Shown in pieces: positions 8,491-15,982 of a stretch of 21,777 nt of DNA. The stretch spans positions 1 through 21,777 of the forward strand of contig JAKABE010000016.1 in the NCBI GenBank assembly GCA_021801945.1, given 5' to 3'. The stretch comes from Acidobacteriota bacterium (GTDB lineage Bacteria; Acidobacteriota; Terriglobia; Terriglobales; Acidobacteriaceae). A program made the position numbers and the translations under genes. Position 1 is the stretch's first letter. Each line of letters begins with the position of its first letter. The notes beneath the pieces were generated by a model. It ran no database searches. It saw only the letters and a list, made by a program, of their open reading frames with translations, and had not been told where the DNA came from.

Positions 8491-9075
8491 ATGATTTCCG
8501 CTAAGGAGCGGAAGGTTGAAAAGGCGCAATTGATGGGAACTAGAAGCTACATGCGTAAATTGTCGCGCCTGGCGCGGGAGGAACACGGCGATGAACTAGT
8601 GGAGTTCGCTATAACTTCACTGGTGCTGATGGCGCTCGTGATCGGCGTCATAGGTTTTTCGTTAGCCATGTATGCCTACCACTTTGTCAGTTACGGCGCG
8701 CAGCAGGGCGTTCGCTTTGCCGTTGTGCGCGGCTACACCTGGAGCAAAAATGAAGCCGTAAACTGCTCGACCTCGGCGCCTCCGAACTTCACCATGGCAT
8801 ACAACTGCACCGCCTCCGCCACCGACATCCAGAACTATGTGCAAAGTTTGGCAACCGCGGGGATTAGCGCAAGCAGTGTAAAGGTGGATATGACGAGTTC
8901 GTACCTCTGGCCGGGCACGACGCCCGATGGCGACACTTGTTCACCCGTCAACAGTCAAGGTTGCCTGGTTAAAGTGACCGTTACCTACGCCTTCAATTTT
9001 CTTAAGCTATTCGACCTTCAGGGCCTTTCCGCATTGTCGATGAGCGCCACGTCCGAAGGGGTAATTCTACAGTGA
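8491..9075 (+). CDS. TadE/TadF-like pseudopilin, second copy
   Basis: The product is about 194 residues from ATG 8491; GTG 8479, ATG 8533 and ATG 8551 are alternative in-frame starts. The hydrophobic segment follows EEHGDELVEFAITSLVLMALVIG, again with the Gly-x-x-x-x-Glu arrangement of type IVb pseudopilins. Then comes YAYHFVSYGAQQGVRFAVVRGY, which parallels the INGAARAGAVYG stretch of the first copy. The rest is a soluble domain with several cysteines and a C-terminal segment (VKVTVTYAFNFLKLF) similar to other TadE proteins. It is the last gene of the left-hand operon. The next gene is convergent with a gap of only 68 bases, in which I see no clear terminator. Confidence 0.85.
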   Translation: MISAKERKVEKAQLMGTRSYMRKLSRLAREEHGDELVEFAITSLVLMALVIGVIGFSLAMYAYHFVSYGAQQGVRFAVVRGYTWSKNEAVNCSTSAPPNFTMAYNCTASATDIQNYVQSLATAGISASSVKVDMTSSYLWPGTTPDGDTCSPVNSQGCLVKVTVTYAFNFLKLFDLQGLSALSMSATSEGVILQ

Positions 9076-9143
9076 GATCCTCCGCCTCTTCGTGCTTTTC
9101 CATTCGCTGCCATTCCGGCTTCGGCGCCGCGGGCGTGTGCCTC

Positions 9144-10598
9144 CTAATTGAGTTCTTCGGGGATGATAAGCAGCACTTCCACCCTGGCAATCTGGCCGTT
9201 CTCGCTGGCGGGGCGGAATTGCCAGCGATCGAGGGCGTCAATTACGAATTGCGCCTGGGGAAAAGCCTGGGGAAAGACGATGCGGAGCTTGTCGAAGCGG
9301 CCCTCGCGGTTGACGAAGCCATGGATCATCAGCGCGTCCGCGTCAATGGATCCGGGCGCGAGGTTCGGCCGCACGATGTTATACGGCCAGGGCGCCTCAA
9401 GATGCGTGATGTTGCCACCAAGGTTGGCGTCGGCGGTGCGCGGCAGCGCGTATTGGAGTATCCAGCTTCTGTCCAAACCCACGTGAAGGTAGACGGTATA
9501 GGCCATCCTGCCACTCCATACGCCGGCCATCTCCGGAAACTCGTCCTGGAGCGAGTCGCCAACCACCACCGCGCCGAACTGGCCGCTTTTGGGCAGCGTA
9601 ATGTCGGTCTCGGTGCCCTGGCCTCCCTGGCCCGAGCCTGCGAGGGTGACCGCGTTGGATGCCGAGGCAGCGCCTTCGGGATTGCGCGCGGCCACGACAA
9701 CCTGTGGCGCGGGAGTCGCTGCGGAGACGCTTTCTTCCGCGCCTTTTGCATGGCCGCCAGCGGCCGAGTTGCCGTTTCGAGTCTGCGCGGAACCGGCAGC
9801 CTTTCCGGGCCTCAGCTCTCCCTTCGAGTTCGCGGCCGAGGTTTCGTTCACGGGTGGCAGAATTACAGTTCCGGCCGGCATGTGAATATCGGACAGCGAC
9901 AGCAGAGCGGTCGGCGTGGGCCTCTCGGAGACCTGCGAAACCGTGGTAGGCGCCATCGGCGCCAACTGCGGCCCCTCAATCACGACCGGCGAAGTGGTTG
10001 CGGGCAGAATCATTTGGTCCAATGCGGGCTGCTCGCTGGCGGCCAGATCTACATCGGACAGGTTCAGTTCCTGATTAGGCGCGTGGAGCGAAGGCTTGAC
10101 CTCGGCCACGGTGGGTGGCGAGGGCAGCGGCGCGACGATGTTTTTCACCGGCATGGTGCGCGGCGTCCAGATCATCACTTCCGGCAATGGAATCTTCTCG
10201 GTGAGAGTGACGTGAGTGAGCAGATCGGGTTGCAGCAAGGTTTGCGGGCTGGGCTTGGCGTTCGCCATCAACGGCAGCGCCTGCGCGTGTGGCGCCGGCC
10301 TGCCGCCCTGCGCCACGCGGGCCGAATGGGCCGGGCGGCTGCTCAGACGTGGCCCCGGATAGTAAATCGCGCCGCGTGCGGAGCGCGGCGCCTGCTCCTG
10401 TGCCATGTTCAGGTCCAGACGGCGCACCATCAACCGTTGGGCGGCGGCCTGGGTGTCAATCCGCGGCGTGTACAGCACCCCGAAGCAGGTAATGGCAATC
10501 ACAGCGGCATGAATCAGGATCGAAGCCACAAAGGTGGTGGGAGGCTGACGCAAATCGGCGGGTTCGGTAAAGAGCGTTACTGTGGGGGAAGTGCTCAT
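9144..10598 (-). CDS. TonB-like energy transducer protein
   Basis: This 484-residue protein on the minus strand has an N-terminal membrane span (TTFVASILIHAAVIAITCF, about residues 22-43), a long proline/alanine-rich periplasmic stretch, and a C-terminal TonB-like domain. The domain ends ALDRWQFRPASENGQIARVEVLLIIPEEL, where RWQFRPA followed by a V-x-V strand is the usual TonB C-terminal pattern. TonB couples ExbB/ExbD to outer-membrane receptors, but no exbB or exbD is present here. The start is ATG 10598, with GGGAGGG about 13 bases upstream; a TTG four codons earlier is too close to that site. It lies opposite to the Tad genes on both sides. A plus-strand frame of over 600 residues across it is a shadow. 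Confidence 0.85.
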   Translation of the reverse strand: MSTSPTVTLFTEPADLRQPPTTFVASILIHAAVIAITCFGVLYTPRIDTQAAAQRLMVRRLDLNMAQEQAPRSARGAIYYPGPRLSSRPAHSARVAQGGRPAPHAQALPLMANAKPSPQTLLQPDLLTHVTLTEKIPLPEVMIWTPRTMPVKNIVAPLPSPPTVAEVKPSLHAPNQELNLSDVDLAASEQPALDQMILPATTSPVVIEGPQLAPMAPTTVSQVSERPTPTALLSLSDIHMPAGTVILPPVNETSAANSKGELRPGKAAGSAQTRNGNSAAGGHAKGAEESVSAATPAPQVVVAARNPEGAASASNAVTLAGSGQGGQGTETDITLPKSGQFGAVVVGDSLQDEFPEMAGVWSGRMAYTVYLHVGLDRSWILQYALPRTADANLGGNITHLEAPWPYNIVRPNLAPGSIDADALMIHGFVNREGRFDKLRIVFPQAFPQAQFVIDALDRWQFRPASENGQIARVEVLLIIPEELN

Positions 10599-10972
10599 GA
10601 ACGGATACAATCCCTCCCGCCGGCCCGGCCCGATTTATCCTCAGGGGCGGGCGAAAACCTACACGGCAGTGATGGCCTTTGCTCTCGCAGATTCGGGAAA
10701 TGCGCTCGTGCCGCCGGATCTCTGCTGAAAAGGCCGGCTGCAACGCCGCCGTTCATGGTCAGGGACAACGCTCGCGTAGGCCGTTGCGCCCATCGCCAGA
10801 AATCCATTTTAACTTCTACCAGGATCGCGCATGGCGGGGCTTTGCCTCATAGCTCTTTTGATACCTCACGTACGCGCAGCCAGGATTCAAGCGGCGCGCG
10901 CCACGCTTCCAGGCCATACACTAAAACCGCGTTGCACCTCTTCTGCTTGTAAAGGCCGGCGCCCTTTCCGCC

Positions 10973-10999
10973 AGAGGCCGGCGGTCGGCGTCGGCCTCT
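10973..10999 (+). other. Inverted repeat in the cpaB upstream region
   Basis: AGAGGCCG (10973-10980) and CGGCCTCT (10992-10999) form a perfect eight-base stem with an 11-base loop. No T-run follows, so a standard terminator is unlikely. It would fall in the cpaB leader RNA if transcription starts upstream. Confidence 0.5.
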
Positions 11000-11040
11000 T
11001 ACTGGCCGCTGCCACTGCAAGACAGAACAGAAAGGGGGAG

Positions 11041-11065
11041 CCTGCCGGCTAGGAGGGGCGGCAGG
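11041..11065 (+). promoter_or_regulatory. Hairpin presenting a Shine-Dalgarno in its loop before cpaB
   Basis: CCTGCCG (11041-11047) pairs perfectly with CGGCAGG (11059-11065). The 11-base loop contains AGGAGGGG, the best ribosome-site match before cpaB, but it lies 14 bases from the start. A second GGAG at 11067-11070 is only two bases from ATG 11073. Folding could shorten the effective spacing or gate initiation; this is inference. Confidence 0.45.
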
Positions 11066-11072
11066 TGGAGAA

Positions 11073-11915
11073 ATGAATCGCAGACTGCTTACGATTCTCT
11101 TGATTGCATCTGCCATCGCGGGCATATGTGCGTTTCTTGTCTATCGCGTCGTGGGCCGGAACATGGTGGCCGCGCAGCCGGCGCCGGCGGTCACGCGCGT
11201 AGTGGCGGCGGCGACGGACATCAAGATCGGAACCGTGCTCACGGCGGCAGACCTTACCAGCGTGGCGATTGCCGGCCCGCTGCCGCAGGGCGCGATCTTG
11301 AAGCCCAAGGACGCCATGGGCCGTGGAGTGATGACGGAACTGTATCAAGGTGAGCCGATCCTCCAGAACTGGCTTGCCACTGCCGGTTCCGGCGGCGGAT
11401 TGGCGGCTACGATTCCCAGAGGCAAGAGAGCTTGCGCGGTGCGGGTGGATGAGGTTGTCGGGCTGGCTGGATTTGCGACTCCCGGGATGCGCGTGGATGT
11501 CCTGGCTTCGGGCAATCCCCCCGGCGCACCGCCTTCCGAAGGCACGGTCACCAAGACCATTCTGCAGAACATTGAAGTCCTCTCCGCCGGCACAGATATT
11601 CAACGGGATGCCCAGGGCAAACCTCATCAAGTACAAGTTGTGAACCTGCTTGTTACGCCCCAACAGGCGCAAATGCTGAGCCTGGCCAGCAATCAATTGA
11701 AGATCCAACTGGTGCTGCGCAACCCCCTGGACACGAAGATCGTGCCGGTTCCCACTACAGCGATGAGCGACCTGTTTACGGGACAGACACGCAACCCCGT
11801 TCGTAGGCGTGCAAGACCCGCGTACAGGACTGCATCCTCGGTCTATTCGGTGGAGGTGATCAACGGCGCGAGCGCCACCGAGGCGAGATTTCCCACTGCT
11901 GGGAGGCAGCAATGA
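11073..11915 (+). CDS. cpaB: Tad pilus periplasmic protein CpaB/RcpC
   Basis: This 280-residue protein has an N-terminal membrane anchor or signal (residues about 5-27), then an SAF domain (VVAAATDIKIGTVLTAADL, about 43-110) and the RcpC/CpaB C-terminal domain. The latter includes IPRGKRACAVRVDEVVGLAGF, PGMRVDVLAS and the QNIEVLSAG strand. CpaB/RcpC assists the secretin and is periplasmic or outer-membrane associated. The length is usual for the family. The stop overlaps the secretin start in an ATGA arrangement (11912-11915), so the two are translationally coupled. The last 40 residues, after TGQTRNP, are basic and do not look conserved. Confidence 0.92.
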   Translation: MNRRLLTILLIASAIAGICAFLVYRVVGRNMVAAQPAPAVTRVVAAATDIKIGTVLTAADLTSVAIAGPLPQGAILKPKDAMGRGVMTELYQGEPILQNWLATAGSGGGLAATIPRGKRACAVRVDEVVGLAGFATPGMRVDVLASGNPPGAPPSEGTVTKTILQNIEVLSAGTDIQRDAQGKPHQVQVVNLLVTPQQAQMLSLASNQLKIQLVLRNPLDTKIVPVPTTAMSDLFTGQTRNPVRRRARPAYRTASSVYSVEVINGASATEARFPTAGRQQ

Positions 11916-13504
11916 GACCAAAGGCCGGACTTACCATTGCATGTTGCGGGGCGTTGTGGCTGAGCCCCTCCATGGGCCGGGTTTCTCGGGCACAGGCCGC
12001 GTCGTCCTCGCCATCTGCAGGGGCAATGTTCCAGGACTCCACCAATGAACTTGATATCACAACGGGCAAGACGGTGCTGATTGATACCGCGCAGCCCATC
12101 TCGCGCGTGGCCGTGGGCACGGGTGGAATAGCTGAAGCCACGGCGGTCAGCCCCACAGAGATCATGGTGGACGGCAAGGCCGCAGGACAAACCAGCCTGA
12201 TTATCTGGGAGATCCACGGCGCCCGCCAATTTTACGACGTGACGGTGCGGCCCAGCGGGGGCATGTACCAACATATCGAATCAGTCCGCCGCGAACTCCA
12301 ATTGGCTCTGCCGGGCCAGCCAGTCGGGGTGAGTTATGCCAACGGCATGGTATTCTTGCGCGGCACGGTGAAGGATCTAATCAGTTCCCAGCGTGCGGTT
12401 GAAATTGCCTCCACGGCGGGTAAGGTAGTGAACCTGCTCAACGTGGTTGTGCCCGACACAGAGCCCCAGATCCTGCTCAAAGTGCGCTTTTGCAGTGTGG
12501 ATCTGAGTCTGGAAACGCAGCTCGGCATCAATTTGTTCAATCTGGGGCTGGGCAACGCCCTAGGTGGCGTCTCCACCGGACAATACAGCCCGCCTTTTGT
12601 TACATCACCGGGTACGGGAACATCGTCTTCGGGTGGGGTTATATCCCCAGGTGGCGAAGCTTCGATGTCCAACGCGCTGAACATCATGGCCTTCTTCCCC
12701 GGCCTGAATGCGGGTGCGACGATCCAGGCGCTCGAACAAAAAGGGGTGGTGCAGGTCCTCGCCGAGCCCAACTTGCTGGCTGCAGACGGCAAAGAGGCCA
12801 GTTTCCTGGCTGGCGGCGAGTACCCCTATCCGGTCGTGCAGGGAACCGCGGTCGGCGGCCAGACGGCGGTGACCATCGAGTTCAAGCAATACGGCATCTT
12901 GTTGAACTTTATTCCCACCGTCACTCCTCAGGGAACGATCCGCCTTCAGGTTGCTCCCCAGGTTAGCGCTCTGGACTATACCAATGAAGTCGACATCTCG
13001 GGGTTCGTGGTGCCCGGCATCACCGAGCGGTCAGTCAATACGGAGGTGGAGCTGCGCAACCGTCAGAGCTTTGTCATCGGCGGCCTGCTCAACAATGAGG
13101 AGTCTCAAACCTTCGAGAAGATCCCCTTTATCGGCGACATTCCGATTTTGGGTAAGCTCTTCCAGTCGATGGTCCGGACCAAGAACAAAACCGAGTTGGT
13201 GGTGATCGTGACGCCGGAGATCGTGGCGCCCATTCCGGCGGGCCAGCCAGGGCCGCGGTTGAATTATCCGGTTCCGTTTTTGCCGCCCAACTCCCACACC
13301 TCCATGCACAATCCGGACGCCAAGTCGGCGGCGAACACGCCGGCCCCACCTCCGCCCACTATTCCCGTGGAGAAGCTCATTGAGAGTATGAAGCCGGAGA
13401 AGCCGTTAGCCGTCACTAGCGGCTATGGAATGGGAAGTGGAGCGGGGACTGGAACGGGCGCCGGGATGTCCGGTTCAGGCGTCGGCGGGTCTACTGGCCC
13501 GTAA
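11912..13504 (+). CDS. cpaC: Tad outer-membrane secretin CpaC/RcpA
   Basis: This 530-residue protein has a signal peptide (residues about 1-29, ending AQA). An N-terminal pilus/secretin domain (TGKTVLIDTAQPISRVAVG) and a BON-like segment (VGVSYANGMVFLRGTV) follow. The secretin domain spans about 270-443, with VQVLAEPNLLAADGKEASFLAGGE, VNTEVELRNRQSFVIGGLL, IPFIGDIPILGKLFQ and ELVVIVTPEIV as hallmarks. It forms the outer-membrane pore through which the Flp pilus leaves. Beyond the secretin domain there is an extra tail of almost 90 residues, proline-rich and then glycine/serine/threonine-rich (GSGAGTGTGAG), which I do not associate with typical CpaC. The start overlaps cpaB. Confidence 0.95.
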   Translation: MRPKAGLTIACCGALWLSPSMGRVSRAQAASSSPSAGAMFQDSTNELDITTGKTVLIDTAQPISRVAVGTGGIAEATAVSPTEIMVDGKAAGQTSLIIWEIHGARQFYDVTVRPSGGMYQHIESVRRELQLALPGQPVGVSYANGMVFLRGTVKDLISSQRAVEIASTAGKVVNLLNVVVPDTEPQILLKVRFCSVDLSLETQLGINLFNLGLGNALGGVSTGQYSPPFVTSPGTGTSSSGGVISPGGEASMSNALNIMAFFPGLNAGATIQALEQKGVVQVLAEPNLLAADGKEASFLAGGEYPYPVVQGTAVGGQTAVTIEFKQYGILLNFIPTVTPQGTIRLQVAPQVSALDYTNEVDISGFVVPGITERSVNTEVELRNRQSFVIGGLLNNEESQTFEKIPFIGDIPILGKLFQSMVRTKNKTELVVIVTPEIVAPIPAGQPGPRLNYPVPFLPPNSHTSMHNPDAKSAANTPAPPPPTIPVEKLIESMKPEKPLAVTSGYGMGSGAGTGTGAGMSGSGVGGSTGP

Positions 13505-13544
13505 CATTCAGGCACACGTACGGCCCGGCGAGCCAACCTGAGAA

Positions 13545-13985
13545 ATGCGCATGAACCCCCTGCGATCGATTAGCAAGCTGTTGCGGGAGCGCGCTGCCCC
13601 CCCCCCGGCCGCGCCACAGTGTCTGCGCGCCTTCAATCGCACGCGCGGCACATTGCTGGCCACGCGCCTTGAGGTGGCGAACTCCGCCCAGGCGCGTCAA
13701 AAAGGACTGCTCGGACGCGACGGGCTTGCCCAAGGCGAAGGATTGTGGATCGTTCCCTGCGAGTCGGTTCACACCTTCTTTATGCGCTTCGCCATCGACC
13801 TCGTCTATCTGGACCGCAAGAACCGGGTCAAGAAGGTCCGCAGCGGCGTAGGCCCCTGGCGGCTATCGGCCTGCTTTTCCGCCCACTCTGTTATCGAGCT
13901 GGCCTCGGGCTCCGTTCGCAGCACACAGACCCAGCGCGGGGACACGCTGGAGTTCGAGCCCGCCGCCATCGGCGGCGTTCGATAG
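13545..13985 (+). CDS. DUF192 family protein
   Basis: This 146-residue protein has a DUF192 domain at about residues 35-138. It holds the conserved elements RQKGLLGRDGL, GEGLWIVPCESVHTFFMRFAID (His76 to Asp85) and VYLDRKNRVKKV, then IELASGSV and RGDTLEF. The biochemical role of DUF192 is unknown to me; many members are exported, but no convincing signal peptide is seen here. ATG 13545 is assumed; ATG 13551 is equally possible and neither has a strong ribosome site. It lies 40 bases after cpaC in the same direction and is a relative of the DUF192 part of the PilZ fusion at 5456. Ten consecutive C bases lie in codons about 18-21. The stop is five bases from that of the convergent GT87 gene. Confidence 0.88.
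   Translation: MRMNPLRSISKLLRERAAPPPAAPQCLRAFNRTRGTLLATRLEVANSAQARQKGLLGRDGLAQGEGLWIVPCESVHTFFMRFAIDLVYLDRKNRVKKVRSGVGPWRLSACFSAHSVIELASGSVRSTQTQRGDTLEFEPAAIGGVR
13597..13606 (+). repeat. Homopolymer of ten C inside the DUF192 gene
   Basis: Ten C bases in a row lie upstream of the DUF192 domain, encoding part of an Ala-Pro-Pro-Pro stretch. A change of one base would shift the frame ahead of the whole domain. It may be a slippage tract, an assembly uncertainty or chance in GC-rich DNA. Confidence 0.8.
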
Positions 13986-13990
13986 GGGCA

Positions 13991-15235
13991 CTACACCCCC
14001 GAAACCTCCAAAGCGCCTTTGCCTGCGGTGGCCCGCGCCAGCAGAAACCATCCCAGCCACACCGGCGCAGTCCACATATAGAACCCGGAGGTAATGCGCA
14101 CCCAGGGCAGCTCCATATCAAGGCCGATCACGACAGCTACCAGTGCCACGAGCAGCGCCCGGGAGCGGGTGGCGTAGGCTCCGCCGAGGAGGGCGGGAAT
14201 GACGAGACCTTGATCGTAGAGAAAACAATACGGCGCCGCGAGGATGGAAACGAGCATCAGCAAACTCCCGTGCCGGTTCCAGTCCCAGGCGTGCCTGCGA
14301 TACCAGAAGTAGACCAGCGCCCAAACGCAGCACAGAGCCGCGGGAAGGAACTGAATCCAGGTGGCCTGCGGATGCAGCCAGTAGCGCAGCGCATCGCTCA
14401 GGCAGGGAATAAACTCCTGCTCGATGTTGGGCGCGCGCATCATGGCCAGATAAAGAGACCACGCCCGCGGCTCGATCAGGTAGGCAGCCGCGCTGCTGGC
14501 TGCCAACGCAGCCGCCGCACCGGCCAGAATCTTGTAGCTCCGCTTCATCACCATCCAGGCAGCCAGCGCCGTGGCAAAGGGCAGAAACAGGTGCGGCTTC
14601 AATAGACAAAGCCACAGTGCGGCTCCGGCCGCGAAGGGACGGTCCCGGTGATAGCGCAAAAACAACACGAGCCCAAGGAGAGCGAATAGCGAGGTCTGGC
14701 CCATGATGAGGCAGATCAACGCGGGTGTGAACGCCAATGCGAGCCAGTGCAGGTAATTTGCGGGAGAGCCATGCATCTGCCGCAGCAGGCGCACTGAAAC
14801 CAGCAGGCAGCCGAGCAAGATCAGTGACCAGAGGCCGGACGCGACACGTAGGCCGACAAACCCGAGGGGATAAGCAAGCGGCAGCGCCCAGGGCGGGTTG
14901 CGCATCAGCAACACGCCCTTTACCTTCAGCCCGGCCGCATGCTCCATGCGCGTCATCGCGGGGCGGTCATAGGGGTTGGCATGATGAACCAGCCGCTGAC
15001 CAGTAGCCCAATAGCAGACAAAATCCCGCGATGCAGCCATGTGGCCCGCCAAGGGCACGGCACACAAAAAAATGGCGGTGACCGCAAGTGCCAGCCCGGC
15101 CACAACCGCGATCAATAGATCGGCAAGATCGTAGGGCGGCCGAACCAGGGAACGATCCACGCTGCCAGCCATGGTGGCAATTGTACTTGCGGCTTGCGCC
15201 GGTGTGGGGTGCCTTCGCGGATGCTCCCGGCCCAT
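13991..15235 (-). CDS. Membrane glycosyltransferase, GT87-like (DUF2029)
   Basis: This minus-strand protein of 414 residues has about ten hydrophobic segments. After the first span comes SRDFVCYWATGQRLVHHANPYD, with Asp71 and NPYD at 87-90, and then MRNPPWALPLAYPLG. That acidic-residue loop and N-P-Y/PP pattern are characteristic of GT87 polyprenyl-phosphate-dependent mannosyltransferase-like proteins. It would act at the membrane, transferring a sugar from a lipid-phosphate donor on the outer face of the inner membrane; the acceptor is unknown. ATG 15235 has GAGGA just upstream. ATG 15172 (MAGSVDRS) is a plausible shorter start, because the first 21 residues are polar and unlike the family. 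It is transcribed divergently from the first flp gene. Confidence 0.83.
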   Translation of the reverse strand: MGREHPRRHPTPAQAASTIATMAGSVDRSLVRPPYDLADLLIAVVAGLALAVTAIFLCAVPLAGHMAASRDFVCYWATGQRLVHHANPYDRPAMTRMEHAAGLKVKGVLLMRNPPWALPLAYPLGFVGLRVASGLWSLILLGCLLVSVRLLRQMHGSPANYLHWLALAFTPALICLIMGQTSLFALLGLVLFLRYHRDRPFAAGAALWLCLLKPHLFLPFATALAAWMVMKRSYKILAGAAAALAASSAAAYLIEPRAWSLYLAMMRAPNIEQEFIPCLSDALRYWLHPQATWIQFLPAALCCVWALVYFWYRRHAWDWNRHGSLLMLVSILAAPYCFLYDQGLVIPALLGGAYATRSRALLVALVAVVIGLDMELPWVRITSGFYMWTAPVWLGWFLLARATAGKGALEVSGV

Positions 15236-15306
15236 TTCCTCGTTCTGAAGTTATCTGCTTCATGCTATCTATCCTGTATACGACGTAGCTCGGCGCGGCG
15301 AGGGTT

Positions 15307-15322
15307 GTAAACAGGTGTATAC
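15307..15322 (+). promoter_or_regulatory. Candidate enhancer-binding site upstream of flp1
   Basis: GTAAACAGGTGTATAC is an inverted repeat with six-base arms, four-base spacing and one mismatch. It lies 89 bases upstream of the first base of the -24 element at 15396. The same element, with perfect arms, occurs at the same relative place before flp2. This arrangement is typical of sites for sigma-54 activators; the identity of the regulator is unknown. Confidence 0.65.
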
Positions 15323-15395
15323 AGCGCCCGCTGCAGGCTCGGGAGTTGATCCTCGTAAGTTATTGATTCTGAAACGCACAAAAATGGCGACCGAA

Positions 15396-15411
15396 TGGCA
15401 CGCCAGATGCA
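15396..15411 (+). promoter_or_regulatory. Sigma-54 (-24/-12) promoter of flp1
   Basis: TGGCACGCCAGATGCA matches the sigma-54 consensus TGGCACG-N4-TTGCW at 11 of 12 defined positions, with exact GG-to-GC spacing. The predicted start of transcription is near 15422, giving a leader of about 46 bases before flp1. Confidence 0.82.
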
Positions 15412-15467
15412 TTCTTGAGGATGCCCCGGCTGAGGCTGGGAAAATTCAACCAACGGAGACAACACTG

Positions 15468-15653
15468 ATGAATAACCTGCTTCTGAACCTGTATGTGAAA
15501 ATCCAGAGCCTGATGAACGGAGAGGAAGGCCAGGATCTGGTTGAGTATGCACTGCTCGTGACCCTGATTGCCTTGGCTTGTATCGCCGGCATTAGCAGCG
15601 TATCCGGCGCCATCTCTGGCGTGTTTACCAAGGTCAGCACCTCGCTCGCGTAA
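15468..15653 (+). CDS. flp: Flp family type IVb pilin 1
   Basis: This 61-residue prepilin has a leader of 21 residues ending EEG, then QDLVEYALLVTLIALACIAG. This is the Flp motif, with cleavage after Gly21 and Glu and Tyr at mature positions 5 and 6. The mature peptide is about 40 residues: a hydrophobic helix plus a short tail ending VFTKVSTSLA. It is the structural subunit that the upstream peptidase should process and the Tad machine should polymerise. ATG 15468 has GGAG at 15455-15458. The frame is open further upstream, but that stretch covers the sigma-54 promoter and would extend the leader unreasonably. A sigma-54 promoter and a palindromic site precede it. Confidence 0.95.
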   Translation: MNNLLLNLYVKIQSLMNGEEGQDLVEYALLVTLIALACIAGISSVSGAISGVFTKVSTSLA

Positions 15654-15708
15654 TTCTCTAGCGGTACTTTGAAAGAAAGACGCTCCCAGTACCTCAGCTC
15701 CTTGGGCA

Positions 15709-15749
15709 GAGAGATGCGTGCCGGCTAAACCCCGGGCACGGTCTCTCTC
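15709..15749 (+). other. Hairpin A downstream of flp1
   Basis: GAGAGA (15709-15714) and GTGCC (15718-15722) pair with GGCAC (15735-15739) and TCTCTC (15742-15747), giving an interrupted stem. It lies 55 bases after the flp1 stop and may act as a transcript end or stabiliser. It shares the ten bases GAGAGATGCG and a following TGCC with hairpin B at 15983. Confidence 0.55.
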
Positions 15750-15982
15750 GCAAGGGTCAACCGCAACGTTTGGAACGCTCATTCAAAGCAGCGACGGATC
15801 GCACGGCCCCGCAGAGGCGCAAAACAGGCAGCATCGGGCTCCAACTGTGCTGCGGTTCTCCCCCGCTCGTATCCGCCATGGCTGTCGGCCGGAAACCAAA
15901 GGCCGCCGGCTAGGATTCAGGATCATTCATGCCCCGGAAAATCAGCCGGGGGGAACGAACTTTCAAGGTTTTGTACCCGCGC

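Larger units (their letters stand above)
10599..11072. other. Divergent intergenic region between the TonB-like gene and cpaB
   Basis: These 474 bases separate the divergent TonB-like and cpaB genes and should hold promoters for both. I see no supported gene. The right half is rich in GC inverted repeats, described separately. Two sigma-54-like stretches (10832-10845 and 11003-11018) have the wrong GG-to-GC spacing and are not accepted. No convincing sigma-70 pair was found. Confidence 0.6.

Noticed and set aside
9072..10952. Plus-strand open frame of 626 codons opposite the TonB-like gene
   Set aside because: The minus-strand product has a membrane anchor, Pro-rich linker and TonB C-terminal pattern. 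The plus-strand one is Arg/Gly-rich without recognisable features.
10832..11018. Sigma-54-like sequences upstream of cpaB (TGGCGGGGCTTTGC and TGGCCGCTGCCACTGC)
   Set aside because: The GG-to-GC spacing is one base short in the first and one base long in the second; sigma-54 promoters do not tolerate this.
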